This document shows, piece after piece, positions 36,521 through 46,137 of a DNA stretch of 64,000 nt (positions are counted from its first letter, which is position 1; every line of letters begins with the position of its first letter). Location of the stretch: positions 186,001-250,000 of the forward strand of contig NZ_RAHJ01000014.1 of the NCBI RefSeq assembly GCF_003605755.1, in the 5' to 3' direction. Under the pieces are notes generated by a model. It saw only the letters and a program-made list of their open reading frames with translations, did no database searches and had not been told where the DNA came from. Made by a program: the position numbers and the translations under genes. Source of the DNA: Tsuneonella suprasediminis (GTDB lineage: Bacteria > Pseudomonadota > Alphaproteobacteria > Sphingomonadales > Sphingomonadaceae).

Positions 36521-39500
36521 TCCGCCGGATGGCCCGGATGGCCGTGGTGCGGCATGACCACGTTCTCGTCACCCGGCTTGTAAGTGAGGAAACGGGTCCG
36601 CAACCACGGACCGAGACGTTTTTCGAAGCCATCGGCCAGACTGAACCCGGCCGGGATCAGAACCAGCGTCAACATCGTCGACAGCAACAACCCGCCGATC
36701 ACCACCACGCCCATCGGCGCACGCCACGCACCGTCGCCCGACAGCGACAGCGCCGTGGGCACCATGCCCGCTGTCATCGCGACAGTGGTCATCACGATGG
36801 GCTGAGCACGCTTGTGCCCGGCATCGATGATCGCTTCCTTTTTCGGGACGCCTGCGGCCATTTCCTCGATCGCGAAATCGATCAGCAGGATCGAGTTCTT
36901 CGCGACGATGCCTAGCAGCATCAGCAGGCCGATATAAACCGGCATCGAAATCGGCTGACCCGAAATGCCCAGCGCCAGCAACCCGCCCAACGGCGCAAGC
37001 AACAGCGAAGTCATGTTCACCAGCGGCGACACAAAACGGTGATAGAGCAGGACCAGCACAGCGAAGACCAGCAAGACACCGCTGACCACCGCGACAAGGA
37101 AGTTATTGATCATCTCCGCCTGCCACTTGTCCTGCCCGACCGGCTTGTTCGACACGCCCGACGGCAGATCCTTCATCGCAGGCAGAGCGTTGATCTGATC
37201 CATCACCGGGCCTTTGACGGCACCCGGCCCCAGATCGGCACCCACGACCACGCGGCGAGACTGGTTGTACCGCTGAATCTGTGTGGGGCCAGCGCCGAAA
37301 CGGATTTCCGCCACGCGGGACAACGGCACAGAACCGCCACTGGCTGTCGGCACAGGCAGATTGCGGATGGTGGACATATCCTGCCGCGAATTTTCGGGCA
37401 ACAGCACACGAATCGGAACCTGGCGATCACTGAGCGAGAACTTCGCTGCGTTCTGATCGATTTCACCAATGGTTGCGATGCGGATCGTCTGGCTCAGCGC
37501 CGCGGTCGTCACCCCCAGTTGCGCCGCCAGATCGAGGCGAGGCACGATCAACAGTTCGGGGCGCTGTAAATCGGCCGCGATTCGCGGTGCGACCACACCT
37601 TTAACGCCGCGCATCTGTTCGACCAGTTTCTGCGCGGTCTTGTCCAGCACTTCGGGATTGCTGCCCGACAGCATCACCGTGATATCGCGCCCGCTGCCGC
37701 CACCGCCACTGTTCTGCGACTGGAAACTGACCCGCGCGTCGGGAATTTCCTGCAAATCGGGCGCCAGCCGCCGTTCGAATTCGACACTGGTCGCCTTGCG
37801 GTCTGCCGCCGGTTTCAGCGCGATATAGAGGCTGCCGGAACCCTGCCGCGCCACTTCGGTAACGCGTTCGACTTCAGGCTGGCTTTCCACCAGTTTGGTC
37901 ACCCGGTCGGTAACCCGTTCGGTTTCCGCCAGCGTGGTGCCCGGCACCATTTCGATGGAAACCTGGCTGGTGTCCTGATTGATCGATGGCTGGAACTGCT
38001 GTGGCAAACCGGCCAGCAGTGCGATCGTGATGATCAGAGCATAAACGCCCAGCCCGAAGGCATAGAGGCGATGGTCGCTCATCCGCGCCCGCGTCCGCGC
38101 GCCCAGATTACGCATATATTCGCCCAGCGTACCCATCGTGCCGATCAGCAGTGTCAGCACTTTGGCCACGAGAATACCTGCGGCCAGCATCACGAAAGGC
38201 GCGACGATCGCCGTGGGGATCAACGGGAGCCCAGCGCCCATCAGCAGCTGGAAGGTGAGCTGGCCGACGATCACGGTCGCCGCGATAATCGCCACAGCCA
38301 CCAGCGTGACTACGATGTAATACCACCAGCGCGCCGGATGGCGTTCCAGCCCGGCGCGCATCGCCTCGGCCTTGTCGCTGTTCAAAGTCCAGCGCAGGAC
38401 TTTCATATAGGCGTCCATCATGCGGCCTTCGCCGTGCGCCGCGACCCCGTGCGCCTTGAGGAAATAGGCCGCCACCATCGGCGTTATCATACGCGCCACG
38501 GCAAGGCTCATCAGCACCGCGACCACCACGGTCAGGCCGAATGCTTTGAAAAACTGGCCCGAAATGCCCGGCATCATGCCCACCGGCAGGAACACCGCGA
38601 CAATCGAGAATGTCGTAGCCACCACTGCCAGGCCGATTTCGTCGGCAGCGTCGATGGACGCCTGATACGCGCTCTTGCCCATCCGCAAGTGGCGGACGAT
38701 GTTCTCGATCTCCACGATAGCGTCATCGACCAGCACACCCGCCACCAGACTGAGCGCCAGCAGCGAGAGCGAATTGAGCGTAAAGCCCATCAAGTCCATG
38801 AACCAGAACGTCGGGATGGCCGACAGCGGAATAGCGATGGCGCTGATCAGCGTCGCGCGCCAGTCACGCAGGAACAGGAACACCACCACGATAGCCAGCA
38901 GCGCCCCTTCGATCAGGGCCTCCATCGAACTGACATACTGCCCTTCGGTATAGATGACCGGCGTGAACAGTTCAGTGAAGTGTATCGAAGGATTGTCCTG
39001 TTCGATCTGCTTGAGCTTTTCCAGCAGTTCGTCGTGCACAGTTACGTCGGATACGTTGCGCGCGCGCTGAGCGGAGAATGTCACCACCGGGCGGCCGCGT
39101 AGCTTTGCGACACTGGTCTGTTCCGATGTGCCATCGGTGACAGTGGCGATATCCGACAGCTTGACGGTGCGGCCATTGCCAATGTTCACTCGCGTGTCGC
39201 GCAGGTCATAGGCGGTTTTGGCATTGCCAAGCACCCGGACCGACTGGCGCGAACCGGCGATTTCCGCCTGACCGCCCGCCGCATCGATATTCACCTGCCG
39301 CAGCGCCGCGTTGACCGAGCTGGCAGTTACACCCAGCGACTGCATCCGTGCAGGATCGAGCACCACGCGGATTTCGCGATCCGCCCCGCCGTTGCGGCTG
39401 ACAGAGGCCATCCCTTCGATCGACAGCAGGCTTTTCGACACGGTATCGTCGACGAACCAGCTGAGCTGCTCCATCGTCATATCGTCGGCGGACGCGGCAT

Positions 39501-39933
39501 ATACGCCGATGAACCCGCCGCCGTTGATTTCCAGCTTGCGAACCTGCGGTTCCAGAATGCCATCGGGCAGATCGCTGCGGATCTGATCGACGGCATTTTT
39601 CACTTCGTTGGTCGCAGTATCGGGATCGGTCCCGATGCTGAAATTGACGATTGTCTGCGACGAGCCCTCGCTGGCGGTCGAACTGATATCTTCCACACCA
39701 CTGATGGAGCGGATGGCCGATTCGACTTTCTGCGTGATCTGCGTTTCGATTTCGGTCGGGGCAGCACCCGGCTGACTGACGACGACCATCACCGCCGGGA
39801 ACTGAATGTCCGGCATGTCGGTCACGTTCATCCGCATGAACGACAGCATCCCGGCGATCAGCAACCCTGCGAACAGGACGATAGGGATCACCGGGTTGCG
39901 GATCGACCAGGCGGAGATATTGCGCAGGTTCAT
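36517..39933 (-). CDS. RND efflux transporter permease
   Basis: Proton-driven inner-membrane efflux pump of the AcrB/HAE family, 1138 aa. The TM4 aspartate pair is Asp403-Asp404 (VLVDDAIVE). The porter loops lie at about 40-330 and 660-960. It is about 90 residues longer than usual because of an insert at about 535-615, between TM6 and the TM preceding the second porter loop; the insert contains two extra hydrophobic stretches. It starts 12 nt after the adaptor stop. No outer-membrane channel or regulator gene is adjacent, so it probably shares a TolC-type protein encoded elsewhere. Confidence 0.94.
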   Translation of the reverse strand: MNLRNISAWSIRNPVIPIVLFAGLLIAGMLSFMRMNVTDMPDIQFPAVMVVVSQPGAAPTEIETQITQKVESAIRSISGVEDISSTASEGSSQTIVNFSIGTDPDTATNEVKNAVDQIRSDLPDGILEPQVRKLEINGGGFIGVYAASADDMTMEQLSWFVDDTVSKSLLSIEGMASVSRNGGADREIRVVLDPARMQSLGVTASSVNAALRQVNIDAAGGQAEIAGSRQSVRVLGNAKTAYDLRDTRVNIGNGRTVKLSDIATVTDGTSEQTSVAKLRGRPVVTFSAQRARNVSDVTVHDELLEKLKQIEQDNPSIHFTELFTPVIYTEGQYVSSMEALIEGALLAIVVVFLFLRDWRATLISAIAIPLSAIPTFWFMDLMGFTLNSLSLLALSLVAGVLVDDAIVEIENIVRHLRMGKSAYQASIDAADEIGLAVVATTFSIVAVFLPVGMMPGISGQFFKAFGLTVVVAVLMSLAVARMITPMVAAYFLKAHGVAAHGEGRMMDAYMKVLRWTLNSDKAEAMRAGLERHPARWWYYIVVTLVAVAIIAATVIVGQLTFQLLMGAGLPLIPTAIVAPFVMLAAGILVAKVLTLLIGTMGTLGEYMRNLGARTRARMSDHRLYAFGLGVYALIITIALLAGLPQQFQPSINQDTSQVSIEMVPGTTLAETERVTDRVTKLVESQPEVERVTEVARQGSGSLYIALKPAADRKATSVEFERRLAPDLQEIPDARVSFQSQNSGGGGSGRDITVMLSGSNPEVLDKTAQKLVEQMRGVKGVVAPRIAADLQRPELLIVPRLDLAAQLGVTTAALSQTIRIATIGEIDQNAAKFSLSDRQVPIRVLLPENSRQDMSTIRNLPVPTASGGSVPLSRVAEIRFGAGPTQIQRYNQSRRVVVGADLGPGAVKGPVMDQINALPAMKDLPSGVSNKPVGQDKWQAEMINNFLVAVVSGVLLVFAVLVLLYHRFVSPLVNMTSLLLAPLGGLLALGISGQPISMPVYIGLLMLLGIVAKNSILLIDFAIEEMAAGVPKKEAIIDAGHKRAQPIVMTTVAMTAGMVPTALSLSGDGAWRAPMGVVVIGGLLLSTMLTLVLIPAGFSLADGFEKRLGPWLRTRFLTYKPGDENVVMPHHGHPGHPAE

Positions 39934-39945
39934 TATCCGCGCCCC

Positions 39946-41115
39946 TTACTTGGCCTTGGCCGGTTTGACCTTGTCGCCGGGATTGAGGAACCCGCCTGCA
40001 CGCAAAACGACCTGCTCTGTTCCGCTGAGACCTTCGGTCACGGCGATCCCCTCGGCAGTGACCAGCCCGGTCTTCACGGGCCGACGCACAACGCGATCTT
40101 CCTTACCGATAACATAGACATAGCTGCCCTTGGCATCGTTCAGAATGGCCGATTCGGGCAACAAGGGAGCAGACACCGTGCCGCTGTTGAGCGTGGCCGA
40201 CGCGAACCCGCCGGGGCGCAGTTCTGGGGCGTAGGCCAGCGCGATACGCGCTTCGCCCTGGCGGCTCTGCTGATCGATGGTGGGTGCGATCTGCCACACC
40301 TGTCCCTGGAAGCTTTTGCTGCTGCTCACCGGGGTAACGGTGGCCATCGCGCCGACATTGACCTTAGCCAGATCTTCTTCCCCGAGCATGGCCTTCAGTT
40401 CCATTTCCCCACCCTTGGCGATTGTAAACAAAGGCGTACCGCCGCCCGTTACACTCTGCCCCGGCTCCACCGCGCGGGTCAGCACCAGCCCGCTTTCCGG
40501 GGCGTAGATGTTGAGCCGGGCGGTGCGTGCCTGCAGTTCGCCCAGCGTCGCGCGGGCAACCTGCACGCGGGCGCGGGCGGCATCGCGGGTCGAGGTGAGG
40601 CGATCGACGTCGGCCTTCGAGATAAAGCCGCGGTCGACCAGCTTCAGCGCGCGGTCGAGATTGGCCTGTGCCAGATTGAGATCTGCTTGTGCCACACCGA
40701 CTTGCGCGCGGGCACCTTCGATCTGCTGGACCTGAACCGAACGGTCGATGACAACGAGCACCTGCCCTTTGCGGACCCAGTCGCCTTCGTCGACCGGCAC
40801 AGATACGACACGGCCGCCTTCGCCCACCGATCCGACCGGTATTTCGCGGCGCGGAGCCAGCGTTCCGGTGGCCTCTATCTTGCCTTCTACCGTTGTATTT
40901 CCGGGGGTTACGACAGTGACGCGGGGAATTTGCCCGGCCTGTTCGCTGGCCAGTGCATCGGCATCTTCGCCCGATCCGTGCATGAAATAATACAGCGCCC
41001 CGATCAGCACGACGGCGGCGATCGCACCGATGATCGCAAGGCGGCGCGGGCGCGCGGTTACGCCTTCCGTTTCAACGGCTTGCGGTTCGGATTCTACGGT
41101 CGATTCGTAATTCAT
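39946..41115 (-). CDS. RND efflux periplasmic adaptor subunit
   Basis: Membrane-fusion protein of 389 aa. N-terminal anchor helix at about 26-46, barrel-sandwich half-motifs (VGEGGRVVSVPVDEGDWVRKGQVL and APESGLVLTRAVEPGQSV), a coiled-coil hairpin (about 125-200), then beta-barrel and membrane-proximal domains. First gene of the operon adaptor-permease-DUF445-GNAT. The promoter should lie in the 551-bp gap before tRNA-Leu. Confidence 0.93.
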   Translation of the reverse strand: MNYESTVESEPQAVETEGVTARPRRLAIIGAIAAVVLIGALYYFMHGSGEDADALASEQAGQIPRVTVVTPGNTTVEGKIEATGTLAPRREIPVGSVGEGGRVVSVPVDEGDWVRKGQVLVVIDRSVQVQQIEGARAQVGVAQADLNLAQANLDRALKLVDRGFISKADVDRLTSTRDAARARVQVARATLGELQARTARLNIYAPESGLVLTRAVEPGQSVTGGGTPLFTIAKGGEMELKAMLGEEDLAKVNVGAMATVTPVSSSKSFQGQVWQIAPTIDQQSRQGEARIALAYAPELRPGGFASATLNSGTVSAPLLPESAILNDAKGSYVYVIGKEDRVVRRPVKTGLVTAEGIAVTEGLSGTEQVVLRAGGFLNPGDKVKPAKAK

Positions 41116-41666
41116 TGGTTGCGCGATGCCGCCCCCGGATCATGTGTTCGCTGCAATAGCCCCCCGGGCACAGAGCCCGATAGTGCGCTTTGCAATAGAC
41201 GGGGTCCGTTTTCAGAGCAATCGCGCGTTCGACCGGCGACATTATCGCCCGACGAGTGTCGCATACCCTTGATTGTCCAGATGAAAACCCGCGCCCCACT
41301 GCCACATCGCCGCCCGCCCGTGGCGACGGGACAATCGCGAAGACGCCGGAGTTATACACCCCCTTCACCTCTATATGGAAGGAACAACCAACAGAAAACA
41401 AATGCAATTTTGGCAGTCAGCCCATCAAAGGGCGACAATTTCACGAATAGCCGCACGCACTGGCCCGACAAAGCATCGCTTTCGCCGGACACACGTCGTC
41501 AGAGACATGATTCCCGCCAAAATCGTGGCTTCGACCCCAAAATCGCAAACGAAGCGGGTCGAATCGGCCAGCTCCATCCAATCACCGGCCGGCATTTCCC
41601 GATCCCGCGACCGGCACATAATTCGACGCAAAGCCAGTTGCGGCCATGGCGCGGCACATTGCAGCA
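41116..41666. other. Intergenic region upstream of the efflux operon
   Basis: 551 bp between the adaptor start and tRNA-Leu, more mixed in base composition than coding DNA nearby (for example around 41380-41420). Several open frames of 80-110 codons cross it, but none has a family match, biased codon use or ribosome-binding site that I can defend. It should contain the efflux operon promoter. Confidence 0.5.
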
Positions 41667-41751
41667 TGGTGCGGGTGGCGGGACTCGAACCCGCACGAGC
41701 AAAGCTCAGGGGATTTTAAGTCCCCGGCGTCTACCATTCCGCCACACCCGC
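41667..41751 (-). tRNA. tRNA-Leu (TAA)
   Basis: Minus-strand class II tRNA. Acceptor GCGGGTG pairs with CACCCGC, D-loop TGGCGGAATGGTAGACGC, anticodon loop ACTTAAAA with anticodon TAA, a long variable arm (TGAGCTTTGCTCG), T-loop GTTCGAGTC and encoded CCA at 41667-41669. Confidence 0.97.
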
Positions 41752-42060
41752 GCCGCGCCCGCCCTTTATCGCGGGCAGAGCGAGCCGCACAAGACCTGTC
41801 GGCCAACGATCCCCTGTCGCTGCATATTAGGCTCAGGAGCCATTTTGCCTCAAACCTCAATGGCGCCAGTAATGGTAGCCCGGCCAGCCCGCAACGCATC
41901 AACCCACGCCCCGCATCGCGCCGGAAACGGGCGTGGCGGTTCGTGGATTACCGGATAGCCGGAGATGCATCGCGACGGTGCGCCCGGCAGATTCCCTGCC
42001 CGGGCCGCAGGCGGCCATACCGCCCACACACACACGCCCGCGATCACATAGGTTTCCCGA
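41752..42060. other. Intergenic spacer between tRNA-Leu and ihfB
   Basis: 309 bp with no supported gene. A small GC palindrome (GCCCGC / GCGGGC, 8-nt loop) occurs at about 41757-41776, without a T run. Nothing else recognised. Confidence 0.5.
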
Positions 42061-42342
42061 TCACGCGTCGTTGATAAGCTGACGCATGTCCTTGCCGGGT
42101 TTGAAATAAGGGACTTTTTTGGCCGGAACTTCCACCGCATCGCCGGTGCGGGGATTGCGGCCCTTGCGCGCGCCCCGTTCACGCGTCGAAAACGCGCCGA
42201 ACCCGCGCAGTTCGACCCGGCCGCCTTCGGCCAGTCGCTGAGCAATTTCGTCGAAGAAGATATCGACGACCTGTTCTACCTCTTCGGCACGCAGCTCCGG
42301 ATTATCCTTGGCCAATGCCTGAAGCAGTTCGGATCTGATCAT
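42061..42342 (-). CDS. ihfB: Integration host factor subunit beta
   Basis: 93-aa DNA-bending protein of the HU/IHF family. [17 protein letters not shown], the beta-arm [28 protein letters not shown] and the C-terminal [12 protein letters not shown] are IHF-beta-like rather than HU-like. The ATG at 42342 gives standard length; the frame is open 11 codons further. Standalone gene. Confidence 0.93.
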   Translation of the reverse strand: MIRSELLQALAKDNPELRAEEVEQVVDIFFDEIAQRLAEGGRVELRGFGAFSTRERGARKGRNPRTGDAVEVPAKKVPYFKPGKDMRQLINDA

Positions 42343-42526
42343 TTTTTCCAATACTCCCGACCGCCACCATCCCACATAGCGATCAGCCCCGTCATGGGCA
42401 GTTAAGCGACCCTGCGAAACTTCCCGTCAACGGGCCTGAACCCGCCGACAGCGCCCGATTTGCCAGACGTAACACGATTACGCAACACCGATCTTCACCC
42501 GAAAGCGCGGCGAATAAGTCTTAGAA

Positions 42527-42874
42527 TCAATGCTCTGTTAACCCGAGAAGTTCGGCCGGATCGATCCCCAGCCGGCGGATGCGCGCGTGGATTTCGGGCC
42601 ATTCGCGGTCGATGAAACGGGCCCGTTCCACCCGGCGCAATTTGTCCGCCGCACCGGGCACCACCCGCATGCCGACGCCGCGCTGCACTTCGACCAGTCC
42701 ATCGATCTGGAATTGCTGATATGCCTTGGCCACCGTCAGCGGATTGGCCCCCTGTTCGGCGGCGAAGGCGCGCACCGAAGGCAGCATGCCCCCTTCGCCA
42801 TAGCGCCCTTCGATAATGGCGGCGGCGATCATATCGCGCAGCTTGAGGTAAACAGGGCGGCTGCTCTGGCTCAT
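42527..42874 (-). CDS. GntR-family transcriptional regulator (YtrA subfamily)
   Basis: 115-aa repressor-type protein consisting of a winged helix (about 8-72; PVYLKLRDMIAAAIIEGRYGEG, LPSVRAFAAEQGANPLTVAKAY) and a short helical dimerisation tail, as in the YtrA subgroup, which has no ligand-binding domain of normal size. It is divergent from the POT transporter with a 235-bp gap that holds GTGT...ACAC palindromes. These are probable operators for itself and perhaps for the transporter. Confidence 0.9.
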   Translation of the reverse strand: MSQSSRPVYLKLRDMIAAAIIEGRYGEGGMLPSVRAFAAEQGANPLTVAKAYQQFQIDGLVEVQRGVGMRVVPGAADKLRRVERARFIDREWPEIHARIRRLGIDPAELLGLTEH

Positions 42875-42893
42875 GCAAATATTCCCTTCGAAG

Positions 42894-42915
42894 GTGCATC
42901 AGTGCCATAATACAC
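42894..42915. promoter_or_regulatory. Candidate GntR operator 1
   Basis: Imperfect inverted repeat GTGCAT-N10-ATACAC (one mismatch), 20 bp upstream of the gntR ATG. It has the same 22-bp length and GTG/CAC ends as the palindrome at 42992. Confidence 0.45.
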
Positions 42916-42991
42916 CGTGTCGCGTCAAGCTTACGAAGACGACGCATCATCGTCATATAAACGGGGATACAGGCCGCAATCAGGCAGTTGC

Positions 42992-43013
42992 GTGTGAAAC
43001 TAGCGCTTCACAC
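42992..43013. promoter_or_regulatory. Candidate GntR operator 2
   Basis: Perfect inverted repeat GTGTGAA-N8-TTCACAC, 22 bp, between the divergent gntR and POT genes. A weaker GTGT-N13-ACAC lies at 43031-43051. Confidence 0.5.
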
Positions 43014-43109
43014 ACGCGATTGATCCGTTAGTGTGCGCGGTTTCGCGACACATGGCCTCTCGATGGGGGGAGGGCGTTGCAGACACATTTTCATGGGGTT
43101 GCATCACGC

Positions 43110-44690
43110 ATGACAACACAAACACTGCCCGACGGGGATTCAGCAGGTACATTCCTCGGCCATCCAAAAGGGCTGTTCGTCCTGTTCTTCGCGGAGATGT
43201 GGGAACGCTTTTCGTATTACGGAATGCGCGCACTGCTGATCCTTTATCTGACCAAGCACTGGCTGTTTTCCGATAGCGAAGCCGGGGTTATCTACGGCGC
43301 CTATACCGCGCTGGTCTATATCACCCCGGTGCTGGGCGGATATCTGGCCGACAAATATCTGGGCCAGCGAAAGGCCGTACTATACGGCGCTGTATTGCTG
43401 ACCTTCGGCCATTTCCTGATGGGTTTCGAAGGGGATGGCGGGCAAGGCGGCGCGGCGCTCAACATCTTCTGGCTGGCGCTGGCCTTCATCATCGTCGGTT
43501 CCGGCTTCCTGAAAGCGAATATCTCGGTGATCGTGGGGCAACTCTATCCCCGCACCGATACGCGACGCGATCCGGCCTACACCATCTTCTACATGGGGAT
43601 TAACCTCGGCGCATTCCTCGGCTCTTTGCTGTGCGGCTATATCGGGGAAACCTATGGCTGGTCTTACGGCTTCGGTCTGGCCGGTTTCGGCATGTTGCTG
43701 GGTCTGGTCGTATTCGGGCTGGGCAAGAACCTGCTGCTGGGCCGGGGGGAACCGCCCAAACCACTCAGCAAAATGGCCGAACTGGGCCTGTATGTTGTTG
43801 GCCTGTTCACAGTGGTTCTGTGCTGGTGGATGGTCCAGAATCAGAGCGTGGTCGGCGTATTCCTCGGCGTATTCGGCGGCCTGCTGGTCGCGTATGTCAT
43901 CGGCACCGCAGTGATCAAACTGCCTGCCGAAGACCGGGATCGCATCTTTGCCGCGATGTTCCTGATTTTGGTGTCGATCGTGTTCTGGGCGCTGTTCGAA
44001 CAGGCAGGCAATTCGCTGAGCCTGTTCACCGACCGGCAGGTCGATCGTAACTTCTTCGGCTGGGAAATGCCCGCTTCGATGTTCCAGTCGCTGAACGCGG
44101 CCTACATCTTCCTGCTGGCCCCCGTGTTCGCGTTTTTGTGGACCGCTCTGGGCCGGAAAGGCATGGAACCGTCGGCTCCGTTCAAATTCGGACTGGGCGT
44201 GATTCAGGTCGGCCTCGGCTTCCTCGTGCTGGTATGGGGCGCACAGTCCGCCGGGATGGATGCCGCAGTGCCGGTGATCTTCATCTTCCTGATCTATCTG
44301 CTGCACACCACTGGCGAGCTGTGCCTTAGCCCGGTTGGCCTTTCAGCGATGAACCGTCTGGCACCGGCGCACATGGCATCGCTGATCATGGGCGTGTGGT
44401 TCTTCGCATCGGCCACCGGCAACTTCGCTGCCGGCCTGATTTCGTCCGCTGCAGGCGGCGAAGGGCTGGAAGGGGCAGAGGCCGGCAAGGAACTGGTGCT
44501 CAGCGTTTATACCACCGTTGGCTGGTATGCGATGGGCATCGGCGTTCTGGTGCTGCTCGTCAGCCCGCTGATCAAGAAGCTGATGCACCTCAACACGCTG
44601 ACCGATGGCGATCCGGCAGACGATTTGCTGGGCCAGAACGAAGTCGGTGAACCGCAAGGTCCGGGCGCGCATCCGGCGACACGCCACTGA
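43110..44690 (+). CDS. POT-family proton-coupled peptide transporter
   Basis: 526-aa MFS/PTR2 transporter with about 14 hydrophobic segments that imports di- and tripeptides with protons. The signature FAEMWERFSYYGMRALL (ExxERFxYYG) is near the N-terminus, and FYMGINLGAFLGSLLCGYIGE is the second PTR2 signature. The ATG at 43110 was preferred to a TTG 11 codons upstream; a G-rich stretch precedes it at loose spacing. Divergent from the GntR regulator. Confidence 0.93.
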   Translation: MTTQTLPDGDSAGTFLGHPKGLFVLFFAEMWERFSYYGMRALLILYLTKHWLFSDSEAGVIYGAYTALVYITPVLGGYLADKYLGQRKAVLYGAVLLTFGHFLMGFEGDGGQGGAALNIFWLALAFIIVGSGFLKANISVIVGQLYPRTDTRRDPAYTIFYMGINLGAFLGSLLCGYIGETYGWSYGFGLAGFGMLLGLVVFGLGKNLLLGRGEPPKPLSKMAELGLYVVGLFTVVLCWWMVQNQSVVGVFLGVFGGLLVAYVIGTAVIKLPAEDRDRIFAAMFLILVSIVFWALFEQAGNSLSLFTDRQVDRNFFGWEMPASMFQSLNAAYIFLLAPVFAFLWTALGRKGMEPSAPFKFGLGVIQVGLGFLVLVWGAQSAGMDAAVPVIFIFLIYLLHTTGELCLSPVGLSAMNRLAPAHMASLIMGVWFFASATGNFAAGLISSAAGGEGLEGAEAGKELVLSVYTTVGWYAMGIGVLVLLVSPLIKKLMHLNTLTDGDPADDLLGQNEVGEPQGPGAHPATRH

Positions 44691-44705
44691 TACCAGACTG
44701 AAAAC

Positions 44706-44735
44706 GAAGGGCGCGGCCAGCCGGTCGCGCCCTTC
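44706..44735 (+). terminator. Inverted repeat after the POT transporter gene
   Basis: 10-bp perfect stem GAAGGGCGCG / CGCGCCCTTC with a 10-nt loop, starting 16 nt after the stop. No T run follows, so intrinsic termination is uncertain. It may protect the mRNA end or act with Rho. Confidence 0.55.
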
Positions 44736-44763
44736 CCATAACGGGGCCCATTCGGGGGAAAAG

Positions 44764-46137
44764 ATGAAACTTACGGGATCGTTCATGACAGCGGCGGGCG
44801 CACTGGCGCTGGCCGCATGCAGCACCACCGCGGACAGCGGCGAAACACGCAGCGCCAGCGCCGCCACACCGAAATCGGCCAGCGGCGATGCGGCCTATCC
44901 GTCGACCTATAAACCCTATCCCGGCGCGCCCACCGCGCTGGTCGGGGCGACGGTGTTCGATGGCACCGGCAAGGAAATCGACAACGCCGTCGTGCTGCTG
45001 CGCGATGGCAAGGTGCAGGCAGTGGGCACCGGACTGGACACCGCCGGGTACACCGTGATTGATGGCACCGGCAAATATGTGACCCCCGGCATCATCGATA
45101 TTCACAGCCATCTGGGCGATTACCCCAGCCCCAGCGTTTCCGCCCATTCGGACGGCAACGAAGCGACCAGCCCGACAACGCCCGAAGTGTGGGCGGAACA
45201 TTCGGTGTGGCCGCAAGACCCCGGCTTTACCCGCGCGCTGGCCAATGGCGGGGTCACTACGCTGCAAGTGCTGCCCGGTTCGGCCAACCTGATCGGCGGG
45301 CGTTCGGCCACGCTGAAAAACGTGCCCAGCCGCACGGTGCAGGGGATGAAATTCCCCGGCGCGCCCTATGGCCTGAAAATGGCCTGCGGCGAAAATCCCA
45401 AGCGGGTTTATGGCGGCAAGGGGCGGATGCCCTCCACCCGGATGGGCAATTTCGCGGTCGATCGCCAGACATGGATCGACGCGCAAGGGTATGATGGCAA
45501 GAAACGCAATCTGGCCAAGGAATCGCTGAAGGGCGTGCTCGACGGCAAGATACTGGTCCACAACCACTGCTATCGCGCCGACGAAATGGCGCTGGTGATC
45601 GATATGGCCAAGGAAATGGGCTATAAAGTCACTGCCTTCCACCATGCGGTGGAAGCATACAAGATCGGCGATCTGCTGAAAGAAAACGACGTGTGTTCCG
45701 CTGTGTGGGCCGACTGGTACGGCTTCAAGATGGAAAGCTACGACGGGATTCCCGAAAACGCGGCCCTGTTGCAGAATGCCGGGGCCTGCGTGGTGATCCA
45801 TTCGGACGATGAGAACGGCATCCAGCGGCTCAATCAGGAAGCGGCCAAGGCGCAGGCAGCGGGCAAGCGGATGGGGATCGACATTCCTGACGCGCAAGTG
45901 GTCCGCTGGCTCACGCTTAACGCGGCAAAGGCGATGGGCATCGATGCGATGACCGGCAGCCTCGAAAACGGCAAGATGGCCGATGTCGTGCTGTGGAACG
46001 GCAACCCGCTCAGCGTCTATTCCCGGCCAGAAAAAGTGTGGATCGACGGTGCGCTGCTGTTCGATGCCGATAACCCCAAAATGCGCCCGGTCAGCGATTT
46101 CGAACTGGGACAGCCCGGCATGGGAGACGTGAAATGA
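44764..46137 (+). CDS. Metal-dependent amidohydrolase, lipoprotein
   Basis: 457-aa amidohydrolase-superfamily protein with a lipoprotein-type signal (lipobox ALAAC, Cys19). Metal-site residues look complete: HSH in IIDIHSHLGDY, His in ILVHNHCYR, His in TAFHHAVEA and Asp in VVIHSDDEN. It probably acts in the periplasm as an imidazolonepropionase- or prolidase-like hydrolase; substrate unknown. Its stop overlaps the next amidohydrolase start as ATGA. The frame is open far upstream into the POT gene; the ATG at 44764 was chosen for its signal peptide. Confidence 0.9.
   Translation: MKLTGSFMTAAGALALAACSTTADSGETRSASAATPKSASGDAAYPSTYKPYPGAPTALVGATVFDGTGKEIDNAVVLLRDGKVQAVGTGLDTAGYTVIDGTGKYVTPGIIDIHSHLGDYPSPSVSAHSDGNEATSPTTPEVWAEHSVWPQDPGFTRALANGGVTTLQVLPGSANLIGGRSATLKNVPSRTVQGMKFPGAPYGLKMACGENPKRVYGGKGRMPSTRMGNFAVDRQTWIDAQGYDGKKRNLAKESLKGVLDGKILVHNHCYRADEMALVIDMAKEMGYKVTAFHHAVEAYKIGDLLKENDVCSAVWADWYGFKMESYDGIPENAALLQNAGACVVIHSDDENGIQRLNQEAAKAQAAGKRMGIDIPDAQVVRWLTLNAAKAMGIDAMTGSLENGKMADVVLWNGNPLSVYSRPEKVWIDGALLFDADNPKMRPVSDFELGQPGMGDVK

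Noticed and set aside
41072-41719. Candidate genes of 80-114 codons in the gap upstream of the efflux operon
   Set aside because: No ribosome-binding sites, no family resemblance, overlapping frames on both strands; one runs into tRNA-Leu.
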